Part shown: piece by piece, positions 14,293-28,260 of the stretch
Layout: the number at the start of each line of letters is the position of its first letter
Position numbering within the stretch: the first letter of the stretch is position 1
NCBI RefSeq assembly: GCF_017591425.1
Contig: NW_024467106.1
Location: 19,148,501-19,212,500, forward strand
Length of the DNA: 64,000 nt
Source of the DNA: Ochotona curzoniae
Lineage: Eukaryota; Chordata; Mammalia; Lagomorpha; Ochotonidae
Direction: 5' to 3'
Program-made: the position numbers and the translations under genes
The notes under the pieces: generated by a model
Databases searched by the model: none
The model's input: only the letters and a program-made list of their open reading frames with translations
Told to the model about the DNA's origin: nothing

Positions 14293-15757
14293 CAAAAATG
14301 AACCAATTTTAATAATAGTTTAGATAGAAGTCTTATTCAAGTATTATAAAGGAAAAAAAAATCCTACAGCATAAACCATATGTGTGAAATCAGCAATAAT
14401 AAATCAATTGAAAGCTTGTGTCATGTCTATGCAGAAAGACATTACTACTGGAGCAATCGTAGAATTTCGTGAATTTTTGCCGTCTTATGTTATACATCAA
14501 AATTTCACAGATGGACTCTTCTCCAACTCTCCCCTTCTTTTCCTCAGTTTTGTGTCCTGGTTCTCATCTTTTGGGGCTACAATCAGTCTTCTTAATGATA
14601 ACAACATTGCAAAAACAAGAGTAAGTGGGGTGGATTTGGGTATAAGCAGAGAACAGCATGACTTTACCAAAATTCTTCCTTGGAACTTATTTTTAGTTTA
14701 GTGAGGTATGGCTAAGAAATATGAATTATATGTATATATAAAAGCATAAATGCATGTATACATATGTATGTTTATATTTAAAACTTGACGCTTTTGTTGT
14801 GCCTATGCATGATGAAATAACCATAACCAAGCTGGTTAACCCATCCATGATCTTGCATAATTACACTTTGTGTGTAACCACACAGTTGAGAAGAGTCATA
14901 ATCTATCCTATTAGGCATACAAGGAAACCAAACACAATAAACAAGAATGAGAGGGAAAACAGCACAAAAACACTCACAATGTAATCTCATCACAAGCCAG
15001 ATTGTTTCATTGCACTGTACTCGTGTGCATGGTCTAAAATGCTGACATTTTCTTACCACCTTGCTCCCTCCCTCAGTCACATGGTTCTGGCTGATTCTCT
15101 GACACACCGTGTACAATTTAATCTCAGAGAATCTTTCCTTGTCTTTCCCCAATTATCTACACATCTCCTTATTTTATCTTCTTATATTTTTCTCCAGACT
15201 ATAAGCTGTTTGCGCGACACAATGCTGCCTTTTTGTTTGTATATCCATATGGCCTGAAATAATGTTAGGTTCCCAGATGTTTAATACTTTGTGGATTGGA
15301 TAAGTAAAAGCTTAAATGTAAAGTTCTTAGAATAAAACTTTACCCAAAATAATCATTTGACAGATATTAGCTATGTTATTACTATTAAAGGAAAGAAAAG
15401 AATGTTGAGCTGATAAGCACGGATTCTAATTCATGATGATGCTTCTCCGAAGTAGCTCCCAGCAGTGAGTAGTTTTTTACTAGTAAGTTTTATGAAAGTC
15501 ACTTTACTTCTGTGAGAAGGAATTGGTATCATTTATTTTACACAAAGGCATGAAGAAAAGATTTGATATCTTTTGCTAGTCCTGATCATAGTAGATCAGT
15601 TCAGTCTCTATGATAGTGTCTTTGTAGGACAAAGATGCTGGAAAATATCAGTAATGATGGACTCGATGACAAAGATCAAGGTAGCTATAAGAACACCTTG
15701 AAATGGACCAACAGTGGCTCTTCCTTTCAGACATGTCTCCATGACTATGACACTCAC

Positions 15758-15882
15758 AGCATTTCCATTTTCCATCCAGGTGATTGTGGGCACTGGGATG
15801 CCTGTTGCTGTACAGCGCAGGGTCACAAGGGAGCCAAAGGTGGCATTGTGAGATTCAGGAGCCCGCAGGATTCTGGCAAAAA
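15758..15882 (-). CDS. MUSK: MUSK exon 6: first half of Ig-like domain 3 (residues 210-251)
   Basis: The acceptor TTCTGTCTTTCTAACAG is followed by TTTTTGCCAGAATC, completing Val210 and reading [20 protein letters not shown]. The 125-nt exon holds Cys233 ('[11 protein letters not shown]') and Trp245 ('[10 protein letters not shown]'). Asn222 keeps an N-glycosylation sequon as N-A-T, where human has N-V-T. The donor is GCT before GTGAGT, phase 0. Exons 6 and 7 together encode Ig3, the domain missing from a known alternatively spliced MuSK form. Confidence 0.96.
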
Positions 15883-18749
15883 CTGTTAGAAAGACAGAAG
15901 CAATGAGTGAATGGCCAAACTACACTGGTCTTCGAAAATTACTATTTTCACCACGTGTCCCTATGTCTTAAGGAAAATAACAAATTCCATGTGCCAAATG
16001 CCAAGGAAAATAACAAAAGCCTTGATGCTGGGATCTTAAGTTTTCTCACCACCCAAGGACATGGTGAGCTTGTTTCCAGTGAAGGAGGCTGTCCTTTGCC
16101 TGGACCACTCACCCCTCGTTTGTACACTGCAGGTTTCCTGTGTCTCTATTTAAGTCTCTAGTTAAATGACATTTCCTTACAAGGACCCTCCTAAATTTTC
16201 AAACATACACTATAAGCTACACTCATTAGCTTTTCATCATCTTGTTATCTTGACAGACCATCTCTCTATCTAAAATAATCTGATTTATTTTTTATATGTT
16301 TGTTGCTTCCCTTTTAAAGTATGGGAAACCAAAAGGCTCCACTGTTTTTTAATACCTAGGATAATTTCTGAACAAACAGAGCCCCAAACCCAAGATAAAA
16401 TTTTATTGAATTAATGAAACAGTTAATACTTTACACCTTCAATTATACTATATGCAGACAATAGCTTTTCAGTGAATGAAGTGATACAAATAACAGACTG
16501 TTTTAGGCAAAGTTATGGAAAAGTTTGAGGAATTCATATTCCTTTGGGAGGCTGAATCCCCACTGATTAAAAAGTATTTCTTTAGACTTGAAAAGATATC
16601 CTACCTTTAACTAGGTTTGCAGTTCAGAATGCACAAAAGGATACTTGGAATTACTGATTCATTAAACTTGAAAGCGATTTTAAAGAAAGCTGAGTGCCAT
16701 TTAGTGTGTTTTAACAAGAAAATAAAAATGATGGATAAGAAATATGAACTCAGATCTTCTAATTTCAAATTTAATTTTTTATTATAAACATTTTTGATTG
16801 CCTGATAAGCAATCAATACTTTAGGTTCCTGCCTTTTGTTTCCTATGAATAAAACAGAGAACAAGATTTTCAAATGGCCCTCGTTGACACTATCCTTTGA
16901 AGATTAGCTATCCCGGTTAACAGAAATTTGTAGAGCTTGAATTCTGAAGTAATGTATGAGGATGTAGCATTCAGCAGACAGGGAATATGTACGGCAATGG
17001 CATGCTATTTGTGACCTGTAACAGAAGCGTAGTTGTTATAGACTGTCATAATTCAAGGAAATGAGGACATGGTGTGTTTGATAACTGTCTGCTCTGTGCA
17101 GATTTTAATTAATTTGAATTCTTGTGATCTTGAAAGCTCTAAAACACAGAATATTTTAGGCATACAGAAATTGGATCCTAAAAAGGTGCTATTTTCAAGG
17201 AAACAGAGCAGTTGCAAGACAACTGCTGAACCTGGCATTCAATGTTTAAGGTAAAGTTGAATCTCCTTCCTTAAAAGCAAAATGTAGCTTGCTTTTAGGA
17301 AAATCCTGGAATCTGGCAGCCATCAAAAGGATCAGTGGGGATGCAGTGCCATCAAATACAGTCAAATTACTCTCTTCAAATACATAGCATTATGTATGAT
17401 CTACTGATGCTGATCTACTGTGGATGAAATGAGATTTAAGAGGCACATCATCAAAATGTGATGTGTACTTCTCTTTGGAGTCATTCTTCCAACTTAGTCT
17501 AAGCTCAGAGTTTGTGGGCTCTGACTCAGGTTGTTGACAACTGACAGACTTGACCGGTATTCTAATAAAGATGCACACGGATGTTCTCCTTTACTAATGT
17601 TCTCTCATAATAATAATAGAAACGTGGACTGTATGCTCTGTGTGAGTTCATGTGCATCATGTTGTTGAAATAGCTTTCACAGGTTGGGGCTAATTTTTTT
17701 TAAACTCTAAGATCACTGCATGAACCTGTTACGGATCTCATTGGCTCTGAGAATCCGAGACAACCGAATTCTTGACACACTTGGACTTGGATTATTACAA
17801 ATCTGAAAGGTGTTAGAAATGTGTTCCAATAATGTTTACTGGATCCTTTAACATGAATGAGAGTCTCTGGCTAAAGATGAGCAAAGTTATTGGGTACGAG
17901 TGAAATCTAGTTTTTTTTTCCCACTTTAATTTATAAAGGCAAAGGTTTGAATTTGGGGATTTGAAATTTTTCCTGGAAATTCAGTAAGCAGGCAAAGTCT
18001 ATTTTATTTTAATTTACGGTTTGTTTCTTTTGGCTGATATTGACAATAGTCAGAACACCATTTAGGTTTGTTACAATATCTGTGATGATATTGCACAATC
18101 CCAGCTAAGCATAACTGTGAAATCATAATGAAATGGAGAGCTATTTCTACTCTAGGTTCAGCATGATTTCAGAGAAAATTTAACATGCTGCCTTTAACAT
18201 GCTGACTTTATCAGAACTGCTAGGTGGCTTCAGTAGGGCATATAACGGTATAGAATGGGTTGCTATCAGCATGACAGCTAGCTCCATGAGTGTGAGGTGT
18301 TGATAAACTGTTGATCTCCTCCACAAAGGAATTAGATAGACCCTTGGTTGGCTATGAGTTTCACTGTAAAGGGCAATGGATTAATACATATAAGAGATAT
18401 TGCGGAGAAGTTGACATCTCTTGAAATTTCCCCATTCTCTCCTCCCTTTATCCAATATTGAAAAAGGACTTCCAGCCTTCTCTCTCTTGCTCACTTCTCC
18501 AAAGAGTTCACAGATTGCTGCTTTCTATTCAAAGATGTCCTTATTATAATCCCTTCTCATTCTCATCCTCCTTACCCTTGTTGGGTGCCTGTAAGCATTC
18601 AAAAATATTTTCTGCATCAATGAATGAATGAGTGAATCAGTCAACGTATGAGTGACTTCTCTGATGAGCTCGACGAAGCTCACCCTAAGTATCTCAGCCC
18701 TTCTCCACATTAGCATTTTCCCCAACTATGCTGAATAAGAAAAAGAAGA

Positions 18750-19040
18750 GCAGAGGGGACCTCTGTTGTAGCATAGGTAGTGAAGCTGACACCTCAGATC
18801 CTGGCTGCTCCACTTCTAGTTCAGCTCCTTGTTAACGAGGTGGGAAAGCAGCTTAATGTGGTCCAAGTCCTTGGACTCCTATATCCACCCAAAAGCTTCT
18901 GGCCTTCGAATGGCCTGGCCCTGGACATTATGGCAATTTGGGAAGTGAAGCAGCAACACATGGAATATCTCCCTCTCTGCCTCTCCCCACCCTCTCTCTC
19001 TCTGGTAAAGTGCCTTTAAAAAAATCTTTAAAAAGAGAGA
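18750..19040 (+). repeat. Lagomorph C-SINE, plus orientation
   Basis: Shows 'CCTGGCTGCTCCACTTCTAG', 'GTGGGAAAGCAGCTTAATGT', 'GTCCAAGTCCTTGGACTCCT', 'GGCAATTTGGGAAGTGAAGC' and a CT-rich run with an A-rich tail. The tRNA-like head is diverged. Confidence 0.85.
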
Positions 19041-19584
19041 ATGAGATCTTTAAAAAGAGAGAAAGGATAGAGTACAGACAGGAAGCCAGTAAGCACGAAA
19101 GGACTGACAGAGTTTCTCTCCACTGCAAATGAAAGGCAATCATCTGGGTAGCTAGTGAGGAAGATGAGGAAAAAGAAGCTATGTTAGTATAGTTCTTAGA
19201 TGAAGCAGAAACATCTTCTTTTAAAGCCAGGGTTACTGGTAATATAGTGATAGATTTTTACTCAGTTATACTTATCGGTCCCAAATATGAAAAAAGAGAA
19301 ATCATTTATCAAGCACTTGTAACAGTGAAGCCAGTTGTCATTAAATATAACAGCCACACTGACCAGCATGGGTAATAATTAACCCATAATAATAATCATA
19401 CATGTAATTCAATGTACACATTATTTTGGTGAGAGTTACAAATTGTAAATATATTCTAGGACATTGATCCAAAAACAACATGCCGTAGCAAATTAAATAA
19501 GTATGAAAGAACCAACTGAAATGCTTTTCTATTGCCTTTAGCTGCAAGAAATCTGGTATATAGAAGGAGGAAATATTCCAAATA

Positions 19585-19757
19585 CAGATTGAGTGCCCCT
19601 AATATTAAAACCTTAGCTGTCACACCACATGATTTTGGATTAAGATCAGAGATGTTGAGCTGGTAAGGTCTACATAAATACTTGCACTCGGAAGTCTGAA
19701 AATCTCGGAATCTGAAGCACTTCTGGTCAGCCTTGCAAATGAGGAATACTCAGTCTG
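19585..19757 (-). mobile_element. Tigger3/MER8-like DNA transposon fossil
   Basis: Bounded by CAGATTGAGTGCCCCTAAT at the left and GAGGAATACTCAGTCTG at the right, which are degenerate inverted termini. The inner 'AATCTCGGAATCTGAAGCAC' and 'TTCTGGTCAGC' match the right half of this pogo-group family. Short, non-coding and inactive. Confidence 0.7.
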
Positions 19758-20323
19758 TGCTTTATCAGAGAGACGAAGGCAAAGGGTTACAGTTTTAAAC
19801 AATGCTGACCTGAGATCAGTTTGTAGAATTAAGCTGTGCTATGTGGGAATTTCTAAGTTTTATCCTCAAAATACCAAAAATTTATTTAGAAGATTGCAAA
19901 GTGTTGGGCTTTGTCAGGATATAAGACAACAATCTCTTTTCTCCATTAAAATTGTTCCCAAATAAGTTTAATTGTTAACTGCTTTCCTATAAACATAGTC
20001 CCCTAAATATGTACATATTAATGCAGTTTAAATGTAATTATTTAATGTTATTGATTGAAAACAATTGCTTAATTCCCCTCATGCTATTGAAAGCAAAACA
20101 TTAGAAACCCAAGCTAACGCCTTGACATGTTAGCACTTCTCGAAACACTGCAGCTCTTCTGCACAGAGAGAAATCTTTCTAGCCAAAAAGTGATTCTTTT
20201 CCAATCTGTGTAGAATTCCTATTATGACTTATTCTATTTCATTTATTCTGTATTTCCAGAATTTGGGACTATAAATTTAAGTATTTTTGTTGACTGAATG
20301 TTTCCTCAAGAAATGTAAATGGT

Positions 20324-20648
20324 AGGGCCCAGTATAGTAGCCTGCTGGCTAAAGTCCTCCTTTTGCATGCACCAGGATCCCATATGGGCACCAGTTCTAA
20401 TCCTGGCTGCTCCTCTTCCTAACCAGCTCCCTGCCTGTGGCCTAGGAAAACAGTTGGGGATGATCCAGGGCCTTGGAACCCTACACCCACATGGGAGAAT
20501 GAAAGAAGCTCTTGGCTCCTGGCTTCAGACTGGCTCAATTCCAAACATTGCAGTCACTTGGAGACTGAACTAGTAGATGGAAGATCTTTCATCTGTCTCT
20601 CCTTCTTTCTGTAAATCTGACTTTTCAATAAAACTAACTAAATAAATG
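20324..20648 (+). mobile_element. Full-length lagomorph C-SINE with 14-bp target duplication
   Basis: Starts AGGGCCCAGTATAGTAGCC with a clear tRNA-like head, body 'CTGCTCCTCTTCCTAACCAG', 'GGTGGAAG'-type 3' part and an AATAAAACTAACTAAATAAAT tail region. Perfect direct repeats GAAATGTAAATGGT flank it at 20310-20323 and 20649-20662. Complete length and intact duplication mark a relatively recent insertion in intron 5. Confidence 0.93.
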
Positions 20649-23600
20649 AAATGTAAATGGTGAAGAAACATACAATGAATCAACCCATCTAATAACACTC
20701 TTAAATGCTATAATGTAATAGTCCTCATGCATTGTTATTTTTGACAGAATTAAAACTTTTCGGGTTGTTTATAAGGCCAGCAAAATAAACAATTAAGAAG
20801 AGCCATACATTTACAAAGAGGTAGCTCAGAAAGAAGAAAAAAAATACCTTTCATATCTTGGTCAGGTTCACTTTCTTCTATTAATAGAAATAAGACAAAA
20901 CCCACAAATACAATAAACACAAAATAACACATCATGAAATGAAAGTCTTTGGCCACCGAAATGTCAATTATGCATTGAGATTAAGTATATGTATCATTTC
21001 AGTAAGAAATGAATGTTATTAAGGGAAACGACTGACCTTTCAAAGCAAGCTATTAAGTGACAGAACCTTTCAGATTATTACATTTAGTCAGGCAGTATTA
21101 TACAGAAAAACACTACAGCATGCCCAACAGCACAGCTCATTCATGCATTTTTATTTTAATGTTGATAATCCCCCTTTCTTTCAAGGCAACAGAGCATCCA
21201 CTCTCCTCTTAGGAGGCCCTGCAGTGCAGTCCCGATGTCAGATCTGAGATCTCAGCTATCATTTCTATGGCAATGGACTCATGTTGTGGTAAATAGGATT
21301 AGGGGGGGTTTGCAAAACAGAGCCTACCACCAACAGAGATCTAAAACTCTGATTCAACATCCTGAAGCTGCCCAGACAGCAGGGAGAAGTCAATCATTAT
21401 CTTCTGGGAAACCACCAGGGAGGAAAATGCCAAAAAATATCTAAATTAGATTAAGCTGAGGGTTTATAATATTTATAAAAATCCTAGGAGAGTAAAAAAA
21501 ATAAGTCCAAATATATCATTCTAAAATGTTGACTATCACGATATCAGATTGAGACCCCACATGGAGTTCCAATTTCTGTTTCTCAAAGTTTATTTGTTAA
21601 TATCATTATGTACTTTTAGAGTAAATGATAAGCCAACTGCAATGTTAGCCTGCAAGTCAAAATAATTGTGCCATTGCAACAATTCTTACTTAAGGAAAAC
21701 ACACGCTTCTTCTTAGATTATTTTTTTAACACTTGTATTGTCTGTAAATCTCATCATTTTCTAAACAACAAATATGAAACTCAAAGCTTTGCGGCACCTG
21801 CAAACAGGAATTCCACCCCCAGTTTTAGAGCATTCTATTGGATCCTGGTGTCAGAATGCGACGATGTCATTTTTACACTTAACATCCAGTTGCCTTAAAG
21901 TTGAATGGCTTTTATAATTTTGTTTGGATTTTACTGCCTGACTTTTTCCTACCTCTAGCAGCAAAGTCGGTGACACGTTCTTCTTTCATTTTCCATTTAT
22001 TAAATGTGTTAAGGTCAAAGACTACTTATAGCTACTGAATTGATTACATTTATGGTTAAAAGAAAATCTAGAATTCTTTAAATGTACCTCTAAATGAAGA
22101 AGCTGCTTTTAGTACTCTGCTGAACCATGCCTGGTAAGTCACAGTTATTGGATGGCATGCATTTCCTGCAAACTTCAAACTTCTCATGCAGACATTTGGA
22201 AACTGAAGGTATCTGATTTCTTTGTACATCTTAATCAGAAGAAATACGTGATAGTCTATGGTTGAACCAAGTTTAGCATGAGAAATTGCTTATTTGTGGC
22301 TTGGGTATATCTACTTTATCAAAAAAGTGTACTTCTTTTTAAGCTTGTAGAAAACATTTTCTGTCTACCTCAACTAATGTAACTGTTTGCGAGTAGTTGG
22401 GATGATCATTTTGGAATATTTACTTGTCTTCATTCCATGGCTACTATAGCTCTAAAACTTTATTTCAAAAAGTTCGAAGACCATCAAAAAGTGTTGAGAA
22501 TCTTATTCACTGTCATTTTTCTCTTACTCTTCCACAAACACAGAGAGAATACTTACCTATTCTGAGCCTCCTTTGAATTTTGCTCTGCTGATTTTTTTAT
22601 TACCAGACTATAACTATACTTTGGGCCATTTTTGGAAATTACTGATTTTCCTTTGGTCTTTTTCTACTTTATTCCTATTGTGATCACTGTTGTTTATTTT
22701 GTTTGGTTTGTTTGGGATTGGATACAAGGAAATTTTTGAAAAAATACTTGTGTTTTCTGCATTGCGGATAAATACAATCAAGAAGAATGGATGTCTAAGA
22801 TCTGTTGTTTTCCTAGGAGGAGTCTTAACCTATTAGAAATTATAGACTACCAAAACTTCTGACATATATATATATATTTGTACATACATATTTTGCATGT
22901 TTATGTGTTATCTATGTTCACACATATGCTCAGAAAATTGTGGCTATTTTAAATTAGAGAAAATTATGAAAGGACAATCTATAACTCATCTTAAATGTGG
23001 ATGCCTTCATTTATTTTATAGCTTCTTGGCCATTTCATGTTTGAACTAGAATCCTGCCTTTTCTATGTATTCTGCTTACCTAGATGAGTATTTGATCTCC
23101 TGAATTCTAAACTTACTATTTCACCACTCATGATTTTTAAAAAAATATTCTGTTATCTGATGCTTATTTCAATTTAATTGCTAAACTCCCATTTAACAAC
23201 TTAACATGTAATACCTGCATCTGTTCTTTGAAAATTGATTAGTAATCATAAGGGGTAAGTGGTTAGAAACATACTGCTGTTAGTATAATATATTAAATCT
23301 TCCTACTTTTCCATAAGGTCCCGAAAATCTATTATGGAAATAACACATAAAAAAATGTCTTTGCCAATAGAATTTCTGATGACTCCTTTCACTCTTCTAA
23401 GATTACCCATTAGGACATTCAAAAAATAGACTCAATGATAGCTAAGTCTTACTGGAATAATCTCAGATAGCATCTATTCACTTTGCTTCAATATCTGAGT
23501 TCAATAGTTTCCTTGCTCACGTTTATTTCAAGAATCCCAGTACCACTATGACATCCTATTTAATCAATTCTTTTTAAAATAATAAAGGAAAAAAAAAGAG

Positions 23601-24110
23601 CACTCTCTAAAACCAAAACAAACCAAAATCAATTCCATTATAATCACTACCTACCAGACCTATTTCTTACTTCTGGCTACTGAGAAAGACTAGGAAAAAA
23701 AAATAATAAGATGTTTTCATAATTTCATTCTTGATAGCCACAATCTGCCATTCTAAGTGCTCACTTTTGAACTCACCAACCGCTCTTACGTTGTGGTACT
23801 CAGAGCTAAAGCTAACACAGGGATAAATCCAACAAACTCACACAACAGCACGACTTTTTAACTGTCTATGAATGTAAATCTTTCCAGACATATAATATAG
23901 CTCGTCAATTCCATTAAAAATTGACTATTCAAGACTCTTTGCTCTTGCTCTTTACAAATGTTTGTCTCCTTAATGGTAAGTGTATCAATGGAGTGCTAAT
24001 TCTCAGAAAGATAATTAAGATTTCCCTATGCCATTTACTGTGTTAGTTGACTGAAGAAGGAATTTAAAAGGCAGACCCATTGTTTTATTAATAAAAGGAA
24101 ATCTATCAAG

Positions 24111-24405
24111 GGCCCAGCATGGTGGCTCAGTGGCTAAATCCTTGCCCTGCATGCACCAGGACCCCATATGGGAGCCAGTTCATGTCCTGGTTGCTCCACT
24201 AGCCTTTCAGCTTATAGATTAGGAAAGCAGTGGAAGATGGCCCAAAGTCTTGGGACCCTGCACACATGTCTGAGATCAGAAAGAAGTTCTTGGCTTCTGC
24301 CTTTGGATCAGCTCAGCTCTGGCTGTTACAGCTATTTGGGCAGTGAGTCAGCAAATAAAAGATAATTTTGCCTTTCCAATAAAAATAAAAATAAAATGCT
24401 TAAAA
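24111..24405 (+). repeat. Lagomorph C-SINE, plus orientation
   Basis: Head 'GGGCCCAGCATGGTGGCTCA', then 'GCATGCACCAGGACCCCATA', 'GTGGAAGATGGCCC', 'GGACCCTGCACAC' and an AATAAAAATAAAA tail. The tail side is shortened. No clear target duplication was found. Confidence 0.92.
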
Positions 24406-24644
24406 AAAATAACATACTTATTACGGTGACCTTGTGGAGAGAAAGAAGCTAGCCAAGAAAAGGGGAAGAATGATGTATTCTTTGAGTAAAAGAGTAGGGG
24501 AGGTCAATAACGTGATAGGAATGTGGTTACATGGGGTGAAGTTCTTAGCCAAGGCTTACATTGCATGTACTTATGCTGTAGTCTTTTGGAGTGAGACTTC
24601 CTCTTTCTCACAATGCATTTATTATGAGAAGAAATATACGAATA

Positions 24645-24965
24645 GGCGCTAACATTGTAGCTCAGTAGGATAATCCAACACCTGGGCTAATGGCACTGCT
24701 ATGACTATTGGTTCAACACCTGGCTGTTCCACTTCCTATTCAGCTCCCTGATAATGCATCTGGGAGAGCAATAAAGATGACAGGCATGCTTGGACCACAG
24801 ATATGCACATGTGAAACCTAGATGGAGTTCTAGACTCCTGGCTTCTGCCCGGCTCAGACTAGCCATTGCAGCCATTTGGGCACTGGATGGAAGATTGATC
24901 CCGCTCTCCTCCCCTCTCTGTCACTTCACCTTTCAAATACATACAGCAATTTTTAAAAACTAAAC
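24645..24965 (+). repeat. Older lagomorph C-SINE, plus orientation
   Basis: Head 'GGCGCTAACATTGTAGCTCA', then 'GCTGTTCCACTTCCTATTCA', 'GCCATTGCAGCCATTTGGGC', 'ACTGGATGGAAGATTGATCC' and 'CACTTCACCTTTCAAATACA'. About 240 bp after the previous SINE, in the same orientation, but a more diverged subtype. Confidence 0.88.
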
Positions 24966-25224
24966 ATGTAAATAAAACAGAACTTGGAGGTAAAGTCACA
25001 AATGACCTGGTTTGTTCTACCTTTGAAGAATGATAAAGAGGTATTTTTCAATTTAAGCAATAAGCACAGTGAAATCATGAAGGGAAGAATTTGATCTGTT
25101 ACAAAGAGTTTCTTTAAATATGGGTGTTCCAGAGAGTTTCCAGTTATACTTGACTGTTTCTTGTCATAATAGGACGAAAATCAATATCGGGAATAAATAG
25201 TGTAATGGCCTATAGCATGAAACA

Positions 25225-25590
25225 TAGAGGATATGCTTTGGATCTAAACAGCCAGGTTAGAAAGCTTGTGATACACTTAATTTATAGCCAATTGTTTCTA
25301 CTGTACAAAAAAAACTGTGCATACATGTGTGGGCCCTCAATTACATTGATTTAAATAGTTGTGGAGTCTATACACTTGTGTTTTCTAGATGGATAAAATG
25401 TCACTTTTAAATATTGATGCTTTCAAGTTCTTTCAATAATAATAATCTTTGATGATAACATTTCCCACTGGATAGAGTTGATGTGATGATACATAATGAT
25501 TATAAAATGGACTGCTATGAGTTCACAGTTGAATCATGTAGCTAGAATAAGTGCATAGCAATCATAAAGATAATGCAATTTGTTAACCTA
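25225..25590 (+). repeat. Probable MIR relic
   Basis: 'GAGGATATGCTTTGGATCTA' resembles the MIR head and 'TAGAGTTGATGTGATGATAC' with the following 'AATGATTATAAAATGGA' resembles the core. It may be two fragments. Confidence 0.45.
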
Positions 25591-25979
25591 AAGAAACAAA
25601 GTCATGTACAAAAACCAAGATGAATGTTTTCCTGTGTAAACAAGTCAACAAAATGTAGCAGATAAGCTTGGACTCCTGAATTCCAGTTCTCTAAACACAA
25701 AAAGGGACCTGGACTCTGATTTCTCAACAGTGTTTCACCCCAGCTCTTGGATTGAAGGTTCAGTAAAACCAAAAGTAAAGCCAGTGTGTATGTTGTATAT
25801 GTGTGTGTGTGTGAGTCAAAGGGACAAGAAGAAAGGTTTGGACATGGGAGCCTAGCCAGAATGTGTGTTATGCTTTTGGTTCACTTAGCAAATGGGTGTG
25901 GGCTGAATCCCAAAACAATATAGAGCAGATACTCCAAGCAGATACACCTTGCTTGGAATAAAAAAACTTGCAAAGCTCC

Positions 25980-28260
25980 TAAAGATAATTTCAAGACTAT
26001 TGAATTAGGGAGAATTATTTACAAGTAAGAACAATAAGAAATATAGTTCCAAATTAGAATTTCAAAATACGTAGGAAAACTAATGCCAAGAAATAAAATT
26101 AATTCAATAATTTAAAGATTAATTCACTCTGGAAGAATCAAGGAAATACACAATAGCTGTTTAATAACCTCAAAAAAAAAGAGTTAGCATTTTTAAGTTC
26201 CATTAAATTCTGAGCTGGATGGTAAAAAATGAAATACAAGTAAGTAAGCATGGCAAAATAATAGCAATGCCAAGGAATTAAAAATCAACTAAAAGAACTT
26301 CAAGGCACACACCAAAAGACATAAAAACCTCAAGCTTTGACAATACTAAACATAGATTGAGTTAGAAGATACTTATCATCTGATAGTAAAAGAAAAATTT
26401 GGAAGATAAACCAAGAAATGTGAAGTAGAGAGCAGAGGAAAAATACAAAGAGAATATTTCAAAAGAGAATGACTGAGATTTTTCTACATCTGAAAAAATG
26501 CCTAACTTTGCTGGATATATTAAAAAGGTGAAATTTAAAGCTTGAAATTCATCAGAATCAGATACGAAGCTCAAAAGCAGTTAAATTCTAGCAACATAAA
26601 CTCAATGACTGCATCATGATTTCTTGCCTAGGATGGGGGAGGTCCATGATTTTCAGAAGTCCCTGAAAACTGACTGGCCTTTGCAGTGGTCAGTGGGTTG
26701 CAAACCACTGTAGTAGTAAGTACCCAGAAAGGCTAATAGAACTATTCTGACACTGTTTTGGTTTTAAGATGTCTCTACAAATCCTTCATTGGAATAGTTG
26801 TGTCTGAATTCTCTCCTTAGAGTTGGCCTTGGCATGGTGACTCAGTCATAAGTGGTAGATTTATCTTGGTATGCTTTCTGAGGTTGGGTCATAGGAAAGC
26901 AGTACTTCTCCTCCATTCATGCTCTTAAATATTCACTCCGGGTAAATAGACACCATGCCAATGAGAGTGTTCACTGTCTATGGAGAACCCAGATAGAGTA
27001 AGGATGTTAGCTTTGCACCACTCAAGGTCAACTTATTCTAACTTGAGAAGCAGAACAGTTGAATTGAATTCTTGTACCCTGTCAAGATTTCAAATGAGTA
27101 CACAAGGGGTCAATATCTTCCCTGCAAATGCAGTTTACAGGAGTGACCCAGTAAAGTCACTCCGAAATTCCTGACTCATAGAAACTATGATATGATCATT
27201 TGTTACCATAAGTCACAAAATTTTTGCAACATATGTTATACATCAATAACCAGTAGACACCAACAAATTATAGTAAGCTTTTACTCATTATAACTTATTG
27301 TTAAAGGTAAACAAGAAAGTGTGAACCACATCAGAAAGACTGATGGAATGACAGATAGTTCCTCTTGACCCGATGCCAGACAACACACAGAGTAAGGGTC
27401 AGGAAAAGACTGTCGGCTTAGATAGCAATGCTCATCCGATTATAAAGGTGAAATAATGACATTTTCAAACATGCAAAGACAAAGGGAGCTGATTACTCAC
27501 AGAAATATATCAGACATCCAAGAGCTAATGTCTGATATATTTTAGGAATAAGAAGCAGAAAACAGAATAAAAATGACTTCAGAAAAGAAAGAAAAACACA
27601 GAAGAATTGGTGGCATTTATTGGTAGAACTGTTTCACTATGGGCTAGAAATCAATTCCATTTTTAAGATATCGTGTAGTACCAAGAGAGATGAAAAAGGG
27701 GAAAGTGTATTAGATAAAATTACATGGAAGAATGATGAGATGCTAAATGATTTTAAAATCTGAGTTTTAGCAAAGTATATGCATATTAAAATGTAAAAGT
27801 AATCAACAAAATAGAACACTGTGATCTAATTCAAAGTCAACCAAGTGGTTGTGGAAAGGATGAAGTAAAAAATTTGAAAACAAAATTATTTGAAACGGAA
27901 AGGGAGTTTAAACAGAGAAAAGAAACAAAATAACAAAAACAAACAAAACAAAAACACGAATAAAGACTAATGAAAATCAGTTCTCAAAACATAAAGGCCT
28001 AAATATGTCTACTCTAAATAGTATTTGAAATTAGATTACTACCGAAACAACTAGCTGTGATCAGTTGTATTCTTCTTGAAAAATAGCCTAAAGTTTGAAA
28101 GAAGGTATGGGCAATGAAACAAAAGAAAAATATAGTAAATGTATTAATAATATACAGTTAGAATATATAATAAAAATATTAGTAGGGAGAAAAAGGAATA
28201 TTGCCCCAAAGTAGAAATGTGTGTTCCATAAAGGAGCTATGATAACATTTAGCATCTAGG
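25980..28260 (+). repeat. HAL1/L1-type LINE relic, fragmented
   Basis: Long A-rich, G-poor plus strand with phrases typical of decayed HAL1/L1 ORF text: 'GAATTAAAAATCAACTAAAAG' (26275-26295), 'GAATGACTGAGATTTTTCTA', 'GAATCAGATACGAAGCTC' and 'GTGAAATAATGACATTTTCA'. Stops in every frame. The middle part (26600-27270) does not clearly belong to it. Confidence 0.5.

Noticed and set aside
14778..15152. Minus-strand frame of 124 codons in intron 6
   Set aside because: No recognisable domain, no splice or promoter context, and composition like the surrounding intron; a chance open frame.
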